DNA of 64,000 nt from JAFDYH01 sp049840875 (lineage in GTDB: Bacteria > Bacteroidota > Bacteroidia > Chitinophagales > Chitinophagaceae). Location of the stretch: assembly GCA_049840875.1 (NCBI GenBank), contig JASGJE010000007.1, forward strand, positions 434,001 to 498,000, given 5' to 3'. Positions 52,395-61,593 of the stretch are shown piece after piece (the first letter of the stretch is position 1; every line of letters begins with the position of its first letter). The translations under genes were made by a program, and so were the position numbers. The notes under the pieces were generated by a model, which was given only the letters and a program-made list of their open reading frames with translations, was not told where the DNA came from and did no database searches.

Positions 52395-53144
52395 TTAATA
52401 GTCATCATTCTTCGGTAAACCCGCTAATACATCCTTCGCTGATCTTACATTTTCGTTCTTCGTATCCTTGATTACTTTTCCATCTTTCAGAGTAATAGTG
52501 CGGCTACTGAACGAAGCAATATCTGGTTCGTGTGTTACAAAAACAATTGTCTTGCCTTGCTTTTGATTTAACTCTTGCATCAGCGCCATTATTTCGTAGG
52601 ATGTTCTTGAATCAAGATTACCCGTTGCTTCATCCGCCAATATCATTACCGGTTCATTTACCAATGCTCTTGCAATAGCGACACGCTGCTGTTGACCGCC
52701 TGATAATTGATTGGGTAAATGATCTAGTCTATCCTGCAACTTGACCGATTGCAATGCTTTCAGAGAACGCTCATGCCGTTCTTTGGTAGATACGGAAGAA
52801 TTGTACAACAATGGTAACTCTACATTTTCTTTCGCCGATGTTCTTGCTAATAAATTGTACGACTGAAAAACAAATCCAATTTTCTCGTTTCGTAATCTGG
52901 CAAGTTCATTTCTTGACAATTTTTTGATGTTGACACCATCAAGAATATAATCTCCGCTCGTTGGCTTATCAAGGCAGCCAAGAATATTCAGCATTGTTGT
53001 TTTACCCGAGCCGCTGCTGCCCATGATCGTTACAAACTCACCTTGTTCAATAGAAAACGAAACTCCCTTTAGCGCTTTTACAATCTCACTGCCCATTTGA
53101 AACTCACGTTTCAAATCCTGTATATCTAAAATCTTATTTGCCAT
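52395..53144 (-). CDS. MacB-like ABC transporter ATPase
   Basis: The 249-residue ATPase has Walker A GSSGSGKTT near residue 42, signature LSGGQQQR near residue 146, Walker B VMILADEA and the switch His in FVTHEPD. The sequence is of the LolD/MacB/FtsE type. It powers the permease encoded next to it and is separated from the adaptor gene by 29 bp. Confidence 0.93.
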   Translation of the reverse strand: MANKILDIQDLKREFQMGSEIVKALKGVSFSIEQGEFVTIMGSSGSGKTTMLNILGCLDKPTSGDYILDGVNIKKLSRNELARLRNEKIGFVFQSYNLLARTSAKENVELPLLYNSSVSTKERHERSLKALQSVKLQDRLDHLPNQLSGGQQQRVAIARALVNEPVMILADEATGNLDSRTSYEIMALMQELNQKQGKTIVFVTHEPDIASFSSRTITLKDGKVIKDTKNENVRSAKDVLAGLPKNDDY

Positions 53145-53173
53145 ACCTGGTTCTTTAAAAATTCTATCATTAA

Positions 53174-54451
53174 CTAACGAGGCGGAGCTCCTCCTCCGCT
53201 GGTTTTTCTGTTACCGCCCGTCCGTTGTGGCAAGAATGGGCTCTTTTCAGTTGTCTTCTTCGCTGCACCCTTCTTCAGCGATTGATAGCCCGTAACTACA
53301 AGATCATTTGCTGTTAATCCTGAAATCACCTGTACTTCTGTCTCGTTATTTAACCCTGTCGTAATATGCTTTGCGACGATACTACTATCTTGCTTCACCC
53401 ACACTATTGCATGTTGTATTGAATCATTCTTTGCTTGTTTGTCGCGGTGTTGCGATGCGACTGATTGTTTACTTTCATCTTTATTGCCTCCTTGCTTATG
53501 AACGGGCCCCTCGATCGTATATTTCTTTGCCAGTACCGAATCTGGTTTAAAACTTACCGCTTTCGCAGGAATGATCAATGCATCAGGAATATCTTTTGTA
53601 AACACTGTAATACTTGCTGTCATTCCAGGTTTCAGCTTCATATCATCGTTTGGAGCGTCAATTATCGTTACGTACGTTACCACATTCGCAGATACAGCTG
53701 CCTGCAGTCTTATTTCTTTTACAGTTCCTTCAAATGTTTTATCTGGAAATGCGTCCACAGTGAATGTTGCTTTCTGCCCCGTTTGAACATTGCCAATATC
53801 TGCTTCATCGATTGCAGCTCTTACCTGCATTTTTGTTAAGTCTTTAGCAATACTGAATAATGTTGGCGTACTGAAGCTCGAGGCGACTGTCTGACCTTCA
53901 CTTACATTTCTTGTCAATACAGTACCGTCAATCGGTGAATAAATATCAGAATAAGATAAATTTTTCTGAGCAGATTGTAGTTGTGCTCCGCTGCTTGTAA
54001 CATTATCCTTAGCAAGATTATACTGGTTGGTTGCTGTTTCCATATCGGCTTTGCTGATAGCCCCTACATCATACAGTTGCTTTTGTCTTTCATAATTGCT
54101 TTGCTGATATACCAGGTTGCTCTTTGATTGTTGTAAAGCGGCATTAAACTGCTGCACCTGTGCCAGTAACAATGATTTATCCAATTGTGCCAATAACTGC
54201 CCTTTCTTTACTGTTGAATTAAAATCCGCATACACTTTTTTGATTGTTCCGGATACCTGCGTACCCACAGCAACTGTATCGACGGGCTGTACGGTACCCG
54301 TAGCCGTTATAGATGTTGAAATATCGCCTTGTTCTGGATGCACTGTCTCCAAAACGATTGGCTCTTCAACCTCTCTGAACTTCCAGGCCCATATACCTAC
54401 ACCTGCCAAAGCAATAATCAAAATCCATATTAACCATTTAAACTTTTTCAT
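53174..54451 (-). CDS. MacA/HlyD-type periplasmic adaptor
   Basis: The 425-residue protein has an N-terminal membrane anchor (residues 4-23), a biotinyl-lipoyl segment VQPVDTVAVGTQVSGTIKKV, a coiled-coil hairpin (about 95-175), and a beta-barrel segment. It ends in a Gly/Arg/Pro-rich tail, and the region near residues 315-345 is an insertion rich in Lys, Gln and Asp. It links the inner-membrane MacB-like pair to the TolC-like channel encoded upstream. Confidence 0.92.
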   Translation of the reverse strand: MKKFKWLIWILIIALAGVGIWAWKFREVEEPIVLETVHPEQGDISTSITATGTVQPVDTVAVGTQVSGTIKKVYADFNSTVKKGQLLAQLDKSLLLAQVQQFNAALQQSKSNLVYQQSNYERQKQLYDVGAISKADMETATNQYNLAKDNVTSSGAQLQSAQKNLSYSDIYSPIDGTVLTRNVSEGQTVASSFSTPTLFSIAKDLTKMQVRAAIDEADIGNVQTGQKATFTVDAFPDKTFEGTVKEIRLQAAVSANVVTYVTIIDAPNDDMKLKPGMTASITVFTKDIPDALIIPAKAVSFKPDSVLAKKYTIEGPVHKQGGNKDESKQSVASQHRDKQAKNDSIQHAIVWVKQDSSIVAKHITTGLNNETEVQVISGLTANDLVVTGYQSLKKGAAKKTTEKSPFLPQRTGGNRKTSGGGAPPR

Positions 54452-54478
54452 CGCGTTTCGTTTATAGTCAAAAACATT

Positions 54479-55816
54479 TTATAAGCTAACCGGTGTACCG
54501 GTATAGAACTCGTAAATCTTATAGTTTAGTACAGCCGTGTATTTCGCCTGCAGGTAAGCCTGCATTGCCTGTACATACAAATTCTTTTGTTGCTGCAGCT
54601 CAACGAGGTTTATCGATCCTAGTCTTAATTGTTCACTCGTTATTTTATAGCTTTCTTCACTTGCTTTAGCCTGCGCACCAGCAGCATCATATTGCGCCTG
54701 TGCATTCTGAAGATTGATATAAGATTGCTCGACCTGCTGATTCAGAATTGTCTGTGTATTTACCAATGAAAGTTTTGCCTGGTCGATTTGTATTTTGCCT
54801 TTTTCAATATTTGTTTTATTCACTCTTCTGCTGAAGATCGGAATGCCAATAGAAACTCCAACTGTCTGATAAAAGTTATTATCGAGTTGTGAGAAATATT
54901 TTGATGTTTGGTTATCCGAATACCCTGTAGATAATCCTGCACCAAGACTTACCGTAGGTTTTGTTGCAGCTCTTGTCTTTTCAAGTTCTGTCTGTGCTAT
55001 CTGCACACCGATTTCTCCATTCTTTACTTCCGGTCGTACCTGTTGTGCCGCGTTCTGTGCTTCAGGTAATGAAGGCACCGCATTTTCAACCGTAATACTA
55101 TCCGGCTGTGAAATCTGGAAATCATACGATGTTGGCAATTGCAATATTTGTTTTAGCGTAACAACATTCAGACGATAACTATTCTGTGCCGACACAAGAT
55201 TATACTGATCGTTGGCAGTTTGCGCTTCAAGTTGTACTAAATCTTTACGGGAAATACTTCCTGCATCAAAACGTTGTTGTCCTTGTTTTAACTGAGCTTG
55301 CGAAGTTGTCAGCAGATCCTGCAGATAAACGATATTCTCTTTTGATAATAAAATATTGAGAAAGCCTTGTGTAATATTCAAGGTGATATCATTCTCAGCT
55401 TCTTTTACAGAAAGATTTGCTGATTGCACCGAAAGGTTTTTTGATTTTATATCGTTGTTGATATAGTTACCATTATATAATGTCAGCGAAGAACTAACAG
55501 AATAATTGCTGGAGAAATTTGCCTGCGTTTGAAAACCGCCTACTACGGGGTTTGCGTTCTTTGAGTTTACCAGGTTTTGCGAAACAGAACCTGAAACAAA
55601 GGGAAGTTTTGCCGCTTTTGCCTGTAATAAATCCTGCTCGGTTGACCGTTGATTCAACCGCAATGAATTCACCGAAATATTGTGCGTTTTTGCATACGCA
55701 ATACAATTTTCCAATGTCCAGTTAACCGGTAAATCTTTTAATGTACTGTCTTGTGCTTTAACGCTGTAGAAAGTGAAGAGCATTATACCAAGAAGTATCG
55801 TCAATTGCTTCGCCAT
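54479..55816 (-). CDS. TolC-like outer-membrane efflux protein
   Basis: The chosen ATG at 55816 gives 445 residues with a signal peptide MAKQLTILLGIMLFTFYSVKAQ. The long helical repeats with ENCIAYAKTHNISVNSLRLN and QLRLGSINLVELQQQKN are typical of OEP/TolC. A longer frame begins at 55873. It is the first gene of the four-gene efflux operon and gives the tripartite pump its outer-membrane exit. Confidence 0.92.
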   Translation of the reverse strand: MAKQLTILLGIMLFTFYSVKAQDSTLKDLPVNWTLENCIAYAKTHNISVNSLRLNQRSTEQDLLQAKAAKLPFVSGSVSQNLVNSKNANPVVGGFQTQANFSSNYSVSSSLTLYNGNYINNDIKSKNLSVQSANLSVKEAENDITLNITQGFLNILLSKENIVYLQDLLTTSQAQLKQGQQRFDAGSISRKDLVQLEAQTANDQYNLVSAQNSYRLNVVTLKQILQLPTSYDFQISQPDSITVENAVPSLPEAQNAAQQVRPEVKNGEIGVQIAQTELEKTRAATKPTVSLGAGLSTGYSDNQTSKYFSQLDNNFYQTVGVSIGIPIFSRRVNKTNIEKGKIQIDQAKLSLVNTQTILNQQVEQSYINLQNAQAQYDAAGAQAKASEESYKITSEQLRLGSINLVELQQQKNLYVQAMQAYLQAKYTAVLNYKIYEFYTGTPVSL

Positions 55817-55998
55817 CGTGAAAAATTTAGTCCAGAAATCCGTTTCACCTCTTAAAAAATCCTGCCATCCCATACAGAATTTTAGACGCCTGCAACAAAG
55901 AATCCTTGCTGTTCAGGATCAGTGAGTAGACGAATTCAAAAAAAGTGTAGACGAAACCAGATCGGGCTAATTGGTGTTTATGTTTCTTTAACAATGAG

Positions 55999-56811
55999 TT
56001 ATTGAAACTGGCGGCTGACCATATACAGGACTTTATCTTGTTGTTCGCCAAATCCTATGGTGCTATCCTGCATCCAATGGCGTTTGAAAGAAGAAAGAAC
56101 TGCCGCAGTATCTTTTAAATCATATCCTATTATGCGCAACGCCTGCAAATGATTAAAATTATGGGGAACAATCACATTTGTTGTATCAGCATACCAGTAG
56201 CCAAAACTACTATCAGCCAATTGCTTCCATGGAAAACGCCAGTTGGGATCAACTTTGCGACCCGGTGCAATATCTCCGTGACCAATGAAATTTGCGGTAG
56301 GTATATTATACGCTCTTTTCAAACGGCCAAGCAATTGTAACAAACTACTGATTTGAGGTTCTGTAAAATATTCAAAGCCATTATTATCAAGTTCAATCCC
56401 GATGCTGCTGCTGTTGATGTCTGTATTATTTCCCCACTTGCTCACACCCGCCTGCCATGCACGCAGGTAATCATTCAGCATATGATAAACCGTTCCATCT
56501 TTGCAAATAACATAGTGAGCACTCACTTTGGTTCTCTCCAATGTAAATGTGCGCAAGGTTTGTCCACAACTGTCTTGTGCTGTATGATGAATGATTACAA
56601 AATTCGGCTTGCGTAGATCAAAGTTGGTCGTACCAACCCAATAAGGAGAATTAATTACAGAATCAACGGCAGGAGATGAAATTATTCCTGCATAATGCTT
56701 TGCTTGTTTCTTATAAATTTTATTTGAAGTTTTATAGGGATTACGTGAGCAGCTGAAGGCAACAATAACAGAAATTATCAAAAATGAGATTGAGACTACT
56801 TTATAATTCAT
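55999..56811 (-). CDS. N-acetylmuramoyl-L-alanine amidase lipoprotein (Amidase_2)
   Basis: The 270-residue protein has a lipoprotein signal with VAFSCS near residue 20 and an Amidase_2 domain with the zinc ligands in FVIIHHTAQDSC near residue 70 and IGHGDIAPGRKVDPNWRFPW near residue 182. SSSIGIELDNNG near residue 130 holds the conserved glutamate. AmpD-type enzymes cut between MurNAc and L-Ala, so it probably acts on peptidoglycan fragments in the periplasm. Its promoter region is shared with the divergent EamA gene. Confidence 0.9.
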   Translation of the reverse strand: MNYKVVSISFLIISVIVAFSCSRNPYKTSNKIYKKQAKHYAGIISSPAVDSVINSPYWVGTTNFDLRKPNFVIIHHTAQDSCGQTLRTFTLERTKVSAHYVICKDGTVYHMLNDYLRAWQAGVSKWGNNTDINSSSIGIELDNNGFEYFTEPQISSLLQLLGRLKRAYNIPTANFIGHGDIAPGRKVDPNWRFPWKQLADSSFGYWYADTTNVIVPHNFNHLQALRIIGYDLKDTAAVLSSFKRHWMQDSTIGFGEQQDKVLYMVSRQFQ

Positions 56812-56870
56812 AATTAAAAATAGTGAGAATATTATTTTGTAGCATCGTAAATTTAAAGCTCAGAATTTTA

Positions 56871-56888
56871 TCAGATCAGGTGATCTGA
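56871..56888. promoter_or_regulatory. Operator-like palindrome before the EamA gene
   Basis: TCAGATCA-GG-TGATCTGA is a perfect 8-bp inverted repeat in the 105-bp divergent region, 29 bp upstream of the transporter start. It has the form of a dimeric repressor site. Confidence 0.45.
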
Positions 56889-56916
56889 AAATCTGCGCTT
56901 TTATCTTTAAACCAAC

Positions 56917-57780
56917 ATGAGTTTATTCGTTCTGCTTCTCGTACTCACCGCCGCTGTTCTTCACGCTACATGGAATTTATTGGCAAAGAAAACGCAGGGT
57001 AAAATTCCGTTCATCTGGCTGCAGTACGTAGCGAGTAACATTTTGTATTTACCCTTTTTGATTTTCCAGGTAAGGCAGGGTAAAATCGACTATTCATTAA
57101 TGCTGTTATGGTTTTCGTTGAGCAGCTCACTGTTGCATCTCGCTTACTTTATCGTGCTGCAAAAAGGATATAGAAGCGCTGATCTTTCAGTAGTTTATCC
57201 ATTGGCTCGCGGCTCAGGACCGGTCATATCTTTTATCGCAGCAATTTTGTTTTTACATGAGCAATTAAAACTTACTTCCGTTCTCGGCTTGTTATTAATC
57301 ATTGCTGGTGTGTTCGTCATAACAGGTCTGAGTTTTAAAAAAGAAAACAACAGCAAAATAATGACCGGTATTACCTATGGTGTACTCACCGGTTTATTTA
57401 TTGCGCTGTACACTTTGAATGATACAATCGCCGTAAAACATTATGGCGTATCTCCGCTGACACTCACACTTGCTACTAATCTATTTGGTGTACTATTGCT
57501 TCTACCGTTTGTATTACCGCAAAAGGAAGAGATAAAAAGAGAAATCAAAACGCATAAATGGATCATTACTATTGTTGCATTATTAAGCCCTGCCGCTTAT
57601 ATACTGGTGCTTGAAGCAGTGAAGCATGCTCCGTTGACAGTGGTTGCACCAGCAAGAGAGACAAGTATTTTACTGGGAGTATTTATGGGGTCAAAAGTAT
57701 TTAATGAAGAAGATGGTCGTCGACGACTTATTGCAAGTGTACTGATATTAGGAGGCATTGCTGCACTAAGTTTAAGTTGA
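56917..57780 (+). CDS. EamA-family (DMT) transporter
   Basis: The 287-residue protein has ten hydrophobic segments in two halves, each with an EamA signature (LSVVYPLARGSGPVISFIAAILFLHEQL in the first and TVVAPARETSILLGVFMG in the second). Such carriers export amino acids or other small metabolites. It lies 32 bp before an acetyltransferase gene. Confidence 0.88.
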   Translation: MSLFVLLLVLTAAVLHATWNLLAKKTQGKIPFIWLQYVASNILYLPFLIFQVRQGKIDYSLMLLWFSLSSSLLHLAYFIVLQKGYRSADLSVVYPLARGSGPVISFIAAILFLHEQLKLTSVLGLLLIIAGVFVITGLSFKKENNSKIMTGITYGVLTGLFIALYTLNDTIAVKHYGVSPLTLTLATNLFGVLLLLPFVLPQKEEIKREIKTHKWIITIVALLSPAAYILVLEAVKHAPLTVVAPARETSILLGVFMGSKVFNEEDGRRRLIASVLILGGIAALSLS

Positions 57781-57812
57781 GTCGTATTTGAAATTATCTT
57801 TCATCATTCTTT

Positions 57813-58364
57813 ATGAAAGTAGAAAATATAAAAACCAACCGGCTGATCTTACGTTCATGGACTGAAGACGACATAAAATCGTTTGCCGAAATGAACCTCG
57901 ATACAGACGTGATGAAATATTTTCCAAAGACTTTATCTTACGATGAAACAGTTGAATCGGTACAAAGAATCATCAAGCATTTTGACAACTATGGATTCGG
58001 TTTGTATGCTGTTGAAGAAAAAATTAGTCATACGTTTATCGGCTTTACCGGCTTCGCTATCCCCACATTTGAAACTGATTTTACTCCTTGCATAGAAATA
58101 GGATGGCGCTATAAAAAAGAGTATTGGGGAAACGGTTTTGCGACTGAGGCGGCCCTCGCATGCCTGCAACATGGATTTGAAAATCTGAATTTTAAAAAAG
58201 TCGTTTCATTTACCGCAGCAATTAACAAAAAATCAGAAAATGTAATGCAGCGGATTGGCATGCAATACGTGAAGGATTTCTATCATCCTAAGATTGAAAC
58301 GGAAAATATTCTTTGCAGACATGTTTTATATGAATTGAAAGAGGAGGAATATTTTAATCGGTAA
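57813..58364 (+). CDS. GNAT-family N-acetyltransferase (RimJ/RimL type)
   Basis: The 183-residue protein has ENIKTNRLILRSWTEDDI at its start, EIGWRYKKEYWGNGFATEAALACLQHGF near residues 90-118 with the acetyl-CoA binding loop, and VVSFTAAINKKSENVMQRIGM. This is the RimJ/RimL subgroup, which acetylates the N-termini of proteins or small amines. The substrate cannot be predicted. Confidence 0.88.
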   Translation: MKVENIKTNRLILRSWTEDDIKSFAEMNLDTDVMKYFPKTLSYDETVESVQRIIKHFDNYGFGLYAVEEKISHTFIGFTGFAIPTFETDFTPCIEIGWRYKKEYWGNGFATEAALACLQHGFENLNFKKVVSFTAAINKKSENVMQRIGMQYVKDFYHPKIETENILCRHVLYELKEEEYFNR

Positions 58365-58405
58365 AAATTGAGATAATCAATTTATCTTTTCTTTCTTACA
58401 CAAAT

Positions 58406-58436
58406 TTTGGCTACAAGAACCCCTGATTTGGCTACA
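58406..58436 (+). promoter_or_regulatory. Tandem operator, two TTTGGCTACA repeats 21 bp apart
   Basis: TTTGGCTACA occurs at 58406-58415 and again at 58427-58436, with the repeats exactly 21 bp apart, two turns of the helix. That is the layout typical of AraC-family binding sites. It lies 50 bp before the SDR gene, next to an AraC-type regulator gene. Confidence 0.55.
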
Positions 58437-58485
58437 CCGTGCTGCGAATCTTTATTCACTTTTACAATAGTAAAAAACAAAAATT

Positions 58486-59376
58486 ATGCGTGTATTTGTT
58501 ACAGGGGCTACCGGTTTTATCGGTTCAGCAATCGTTAAAGAATTAATCAGCGCAGGGCATGAAGTATTGGGGCTTGCACGAAATGATACAGCAGCAAATT
58601 CACTCATTACTGCAGGCGCGGAAGTGCATCGTGGCGATCTTGAAGATTCGGAAAGCTTACTTAATGGGGTTTCAAAAGCAGACGGAGTGATTCATACAGG
58701 TTTCATTCATGATTTCACACGATTCAAAGAAGTTTGCGAAACAGACAGACGGGCAATTGAAGCGATGGGTTCTGCACTGATTGGCACCGATCGCCCATTA
58801 ATCATTACATCAGGGACTGCGTTGGCTGCCTCTGGTCAACTTGCTATTGAAACCACGAGAGCTGTTGGAAGTCCGCATCCACGGGTCGCATCGGAAGAAG
58901 CCGCAGATGCTCTTGCTGCAAAAGGAGTTCGTGTTGCTGTAGTTCGTTTACCACCGTCTGTTCATGGAGAAGGAGATCATGGCTTTGTGCCGATATTGAT
59001 CAATATAGCACGGCAAAAAGGAGTATCAGCATATAAAGATGAAGGTCTTAACCGTTGGCCTGCAGTACATCGGCTCGATGCAGCTCATTTATTCAGGCTT
59101 GCGTTAGAAAATAATTTTGTCGCCGGTACAAGGTTTCACAGCGTAGCCGAAGAAGGAGTTCCGTTTAAACAAATTGCAGAAGTGATTGGAAAACGATTAA
59201 ACGTTCCTGTTATTTCTAAAGCAGGAGAAGAAGCAACGGCGCATTTTGAATGGTTTGCACATTTTACATCGCTGGATAATCCATCAGCAAGTAAACAAAC
59301 GCAACAACAACTTTCATGGAAGGCAGTGCAGCCGGGTCTCATCGCAGACATTGACAATGATTACTACTTTGTATGA
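58486..59376 (+). CDS. SDR family NAD(P)-dependent oxidoreductase
   Basis: The 296-residue protein has the Rossmann motif GATGFIGSAIV at residues 7-17, then HRGDLEDSESL and IITSGTALAA. It resembles atypical SDRs of the NAD-dependent epimerase type with the SPHPRVASEEAADALAAKGV stretch; the usual YxxxK pair is not evident, which is common in this subgroup. A role in stress or small-molecule reduction is possible. It is probably controlled by the AraC regulator gene that follows. Confidence 0.85.
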   Translation: MRVFVTGATGFIGSAIVKELISAGHEVLGLARNDTAANSLITAGAEVHRGDLEDSESLLNGVSKADGVIHTGFIHDFTRFKEVCETDRRAIEAMGSALIGTDRPLIITSGTALAASGQLAIETTRAVGSPHPRVASEEAADALAAKGVRVAVVRLPPSVHGEGDHGFVPILINIARQKGVSAYKDEGLNRWPAVHRLDAAHLFRLALENNFVAGTRFHSVAEEGVPFKQIAEVIGKRLNVPVISKAGEEATAHFEWFAHFTSLDNPSASKQTQQQLSWKAVQPGLIADIDNDYYFV

Positions 59377-59455
59377 AGATAGATGATCAGTGATTCGTTG
59401 TAGTTTTGTTTAAAGAAATAAAAGAACTTTTATCAAATGATGAACCTGTAGAAAT

Positions 59456-60367
59456 ATGCAACCGCTAAGAATCAAAACGATCAGTCAGTATCACGAATTG
59501 ATGGGTCTTCCCAAACCAGAGCATCCATTGATCAGTGTAGTCAATATGGAATCGGTTCAACGGGAGGAGAATAATAAATCGATCAGCTTTGTTTTCGATT
59601 TTTATTCCATTTCGCTGAAGAGAAATTTCAACGCTAAAATAAAGTATGGTCAGCAACAATACGATTTCGACGAAGGTATCATGTTCTTTATGTCGCCGGG
59701 GCAGGTATTTGGCATCGAGAACGAAACAGGTTTACCGATAAAACGTTCCGGCTGGTTGTTGCTTATTCATCCTGATTTTTTCTGGAAAACATCGCTTGCA
59801 AAAAAGATCAAACAGTATGACTACTTCGATTATTCAGTACATGAAGCGTTGTTCTTGTCCGATAAAGAAGAGACGACCATTATTGGTATGATGCAAAGTA
59901 TCGCCCATGAATATCGCTCCAATATTGACAAATTCAGCCAGGATATTATTATAGCTCAACTGGAATTGTTGCTTTCTTATTCCGAAAGATTTTATAATCG
60001 TCAGTTTATTACACGAAAGAAATCCAATCACCAGGTCCTTGATCGTTTGGAACATTTGCTAACAAACTATTTCAATAATGAAGAGTTGACAAGAAAAGGT
60101 TTACCTACAGTTCAATACATTGCTGATTCGCTAAACTTATCTCCCGGTTATCTGAGTGGGCTATTAAAAGTATTGACCGGACAAAGTACACAACAGCATA
60201 TACACGATAAATTAATGGATAAAGCCAAGGAAAAATTATCAACGACTACGTTAACCGTGAGTGAGATTGCTTACGAACTGGGCTTTGAACACCCTCAATC
60301 GTTCAGCAAGTTTTTTAAAACGAAAACGAATAGTTCACCATTAGAGTTCCGTCAGTCGTTTAATTAA
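59456..60367 (+). CDS. AraC-family transcriptional regulator
   Basis: The 303-residue protein has an N-terminal cupin-like sensing region and a C-terminal double helix-turn-helix: TVQYIADSLNLSPGYLSGLLKVLTG near residue 220 and TVSEIAYELGFEHPQSFSKFFKTKTNSSPLEFR near the end, the AraC signature. It follows the SDR gene by 79 bp and probably regulates it through the tandem repeats at 58406-58436. Confidence 0.9.
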   Translation: MQPLRIKTISQYHELMGLPKPEHPLISVVNMESVQREENNKSISFVFDFYSISLKRNFNAKIKYGQQQYDFDEGIMFFMSPGQVFGIENETGLPIKRSGWLLLIHPDFFWKTSLAKKIKQYDYFDYSVHEALFLSDKEETTIIGMMQSIAHEYRSNIDKFSQDIIIAQLELLLSYSERFYNRQFITRKKSNHQVLDRLEHLLTNYFNNEELTRKGLPTVQYIADSLNLSPGYLSGLLKVLTGQSTQQHIHDKLMDKAKEKLSTTTLTVSEIAYELGFEHPQSFSKFFKTKTNSSPLEFRQSFN

Positions 60368-60379
60368 TGGTTTGGGCTT

Positions 60380-61432
60380 TTATTTCACCTTCTTTCTGCG
60401 TTCCATCATTTCTCTCCAGGTAGTAAGTATAATTCCGTTTGATTGAATATATGCTTTCAACTCCGGATCAAGCATCGACAGCATATCGGCACGTCTTGAT
60501 TCACCAGATGCACTGATAAATCTGAAATCGTCTGTGATATCGCTGCTATGTACAATAAACATGGCAACGCCCGGTTGCATACGTTTAATTAATTCAATAA
60601 ACTGTTGCGCTTTGTATTTTCCATAATCTTTTGGATCGATTTTGCCTTTGGTATCAGGTTTCCATTCACCACTTGCAGTAAACAGGTCATCCAATACAGG
60701 CAAACCAGCCGCCCATATTTGCTGACCAACTGCGGCTGCATTCTTTACTATCGCAGGCTCAGGCAAGACAGTTCCATCTTTCCACGTTCCTTCTTTTTTC
60801 ATTTTCTGTATCACAGGTAAGTTCAGACATTCAATCAGCAATTGATCCTTACCTCCCGGAAACATAACCGGTATTTGATTTTCCACACCAACTTTTATAT
60901 ATCGTTCCAGGTAAGCATTGCTTGCAAACAATGTTCCCATGTGGGAATCGAGGTGCGTTGGTTTTAATCCCATTGACAATGCTCTTGCCAATTGAGAACG
61001 TATTTCCATTTCTACTTCATCTGCTGATGCATGTTGCACGACATCTTCGGCCTCTGGCCACATATTCCAATCCTTGTCAACAAGGCCAGGCACCTGTTTG
61101 GCTCCTGAAAGCGGCGGCCAACGATAGTCATTCCATTCAGATGTCAATGTAAGATGAAGGCCTGCATCATAGTTTTTTTCTATAGCGTGTTTGGTAAAAC
61201 TTGCTGCCCATGGACAAGGCATCATGATGCTGCAGGAAGTAGCAATTCCGTTTTCAATTGATTTGATAGCGCCCTGGTTAGAATAATAAGACATACCTGC
61301 ATCATCAACGTGCAGTATAATAACTTTGGCGCCTTTCGGCCAACCTAATTTCTCCGCATAGGTCTGCGCATCAACAATGCCACAAACAAATACAGTAGAA
61401 AAAATGAAAAGTTTTTTTATAGAAAGTTTCAT
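60380..61432 (-). CDS. ChbG/YdjC-family carbohydrate deacetylase
   Basis: The chosen ATG at 61432 gives 350 residues with a signal peptide MKLSIKKLFIFSTVFVCGIVDAQ, so it is secreted. The YdjC/ChbG pattern is KVIILHVDDAGMSYYSNQGA with the catalytic Asp, GLHLTLTSEWND with a metal His and THLDSHMG near residue 160. These metal-dependent enzymes remove acetyl groups from oligosaccharides such as chitobiose. It may belong with the SusD locus next to it. A longer frame starts at 61492. Confidence 0.88.
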   Translation of the reverse strand: MKLSIKKLFIFSTVFVCGIVDAQTYAEKLGWPKGAKVIILHVDDAGMSYYSNQGAIKSIENGIATSCSIMMPCPWAASFTKHAIEKNYDAGLHLTLTSEWNDYRWPPLSGAKQVPGLVDKDWNMWPEAEDVVQHASADEVEMEIRSQLARALSMGLKPTHLDSHMGTLFASNAYLERYIKVGVENQIPVMFPGGKDQLLIECLNLPVIQKMKKEGTWKDGTVLPEPAIVKNAAAVGQQIWAAGLPVLDDLFTASGEWKPDTKGKIDPKDYGKYKAQQFIELIKRMQPGVAMFIVHSSDITDDFRFISASGESRRADMLSMLDPELKAYIQSNGIILTTWREMMERRKKVK

Positions 61433-61593
61433 TGCCACTTTTCTTTTTGAATTGTAATTACTTTTTTTGAAACCCACCCCTTGTAAATGCATTTATTTGA
61501 AACGCCTTACCCTTCCAATGGAGGGGAGGAACATGCTTTATGATTCACTTATAATTTTACACAAGTTGAGTTAACAAAATTGTCTGAACTAAA

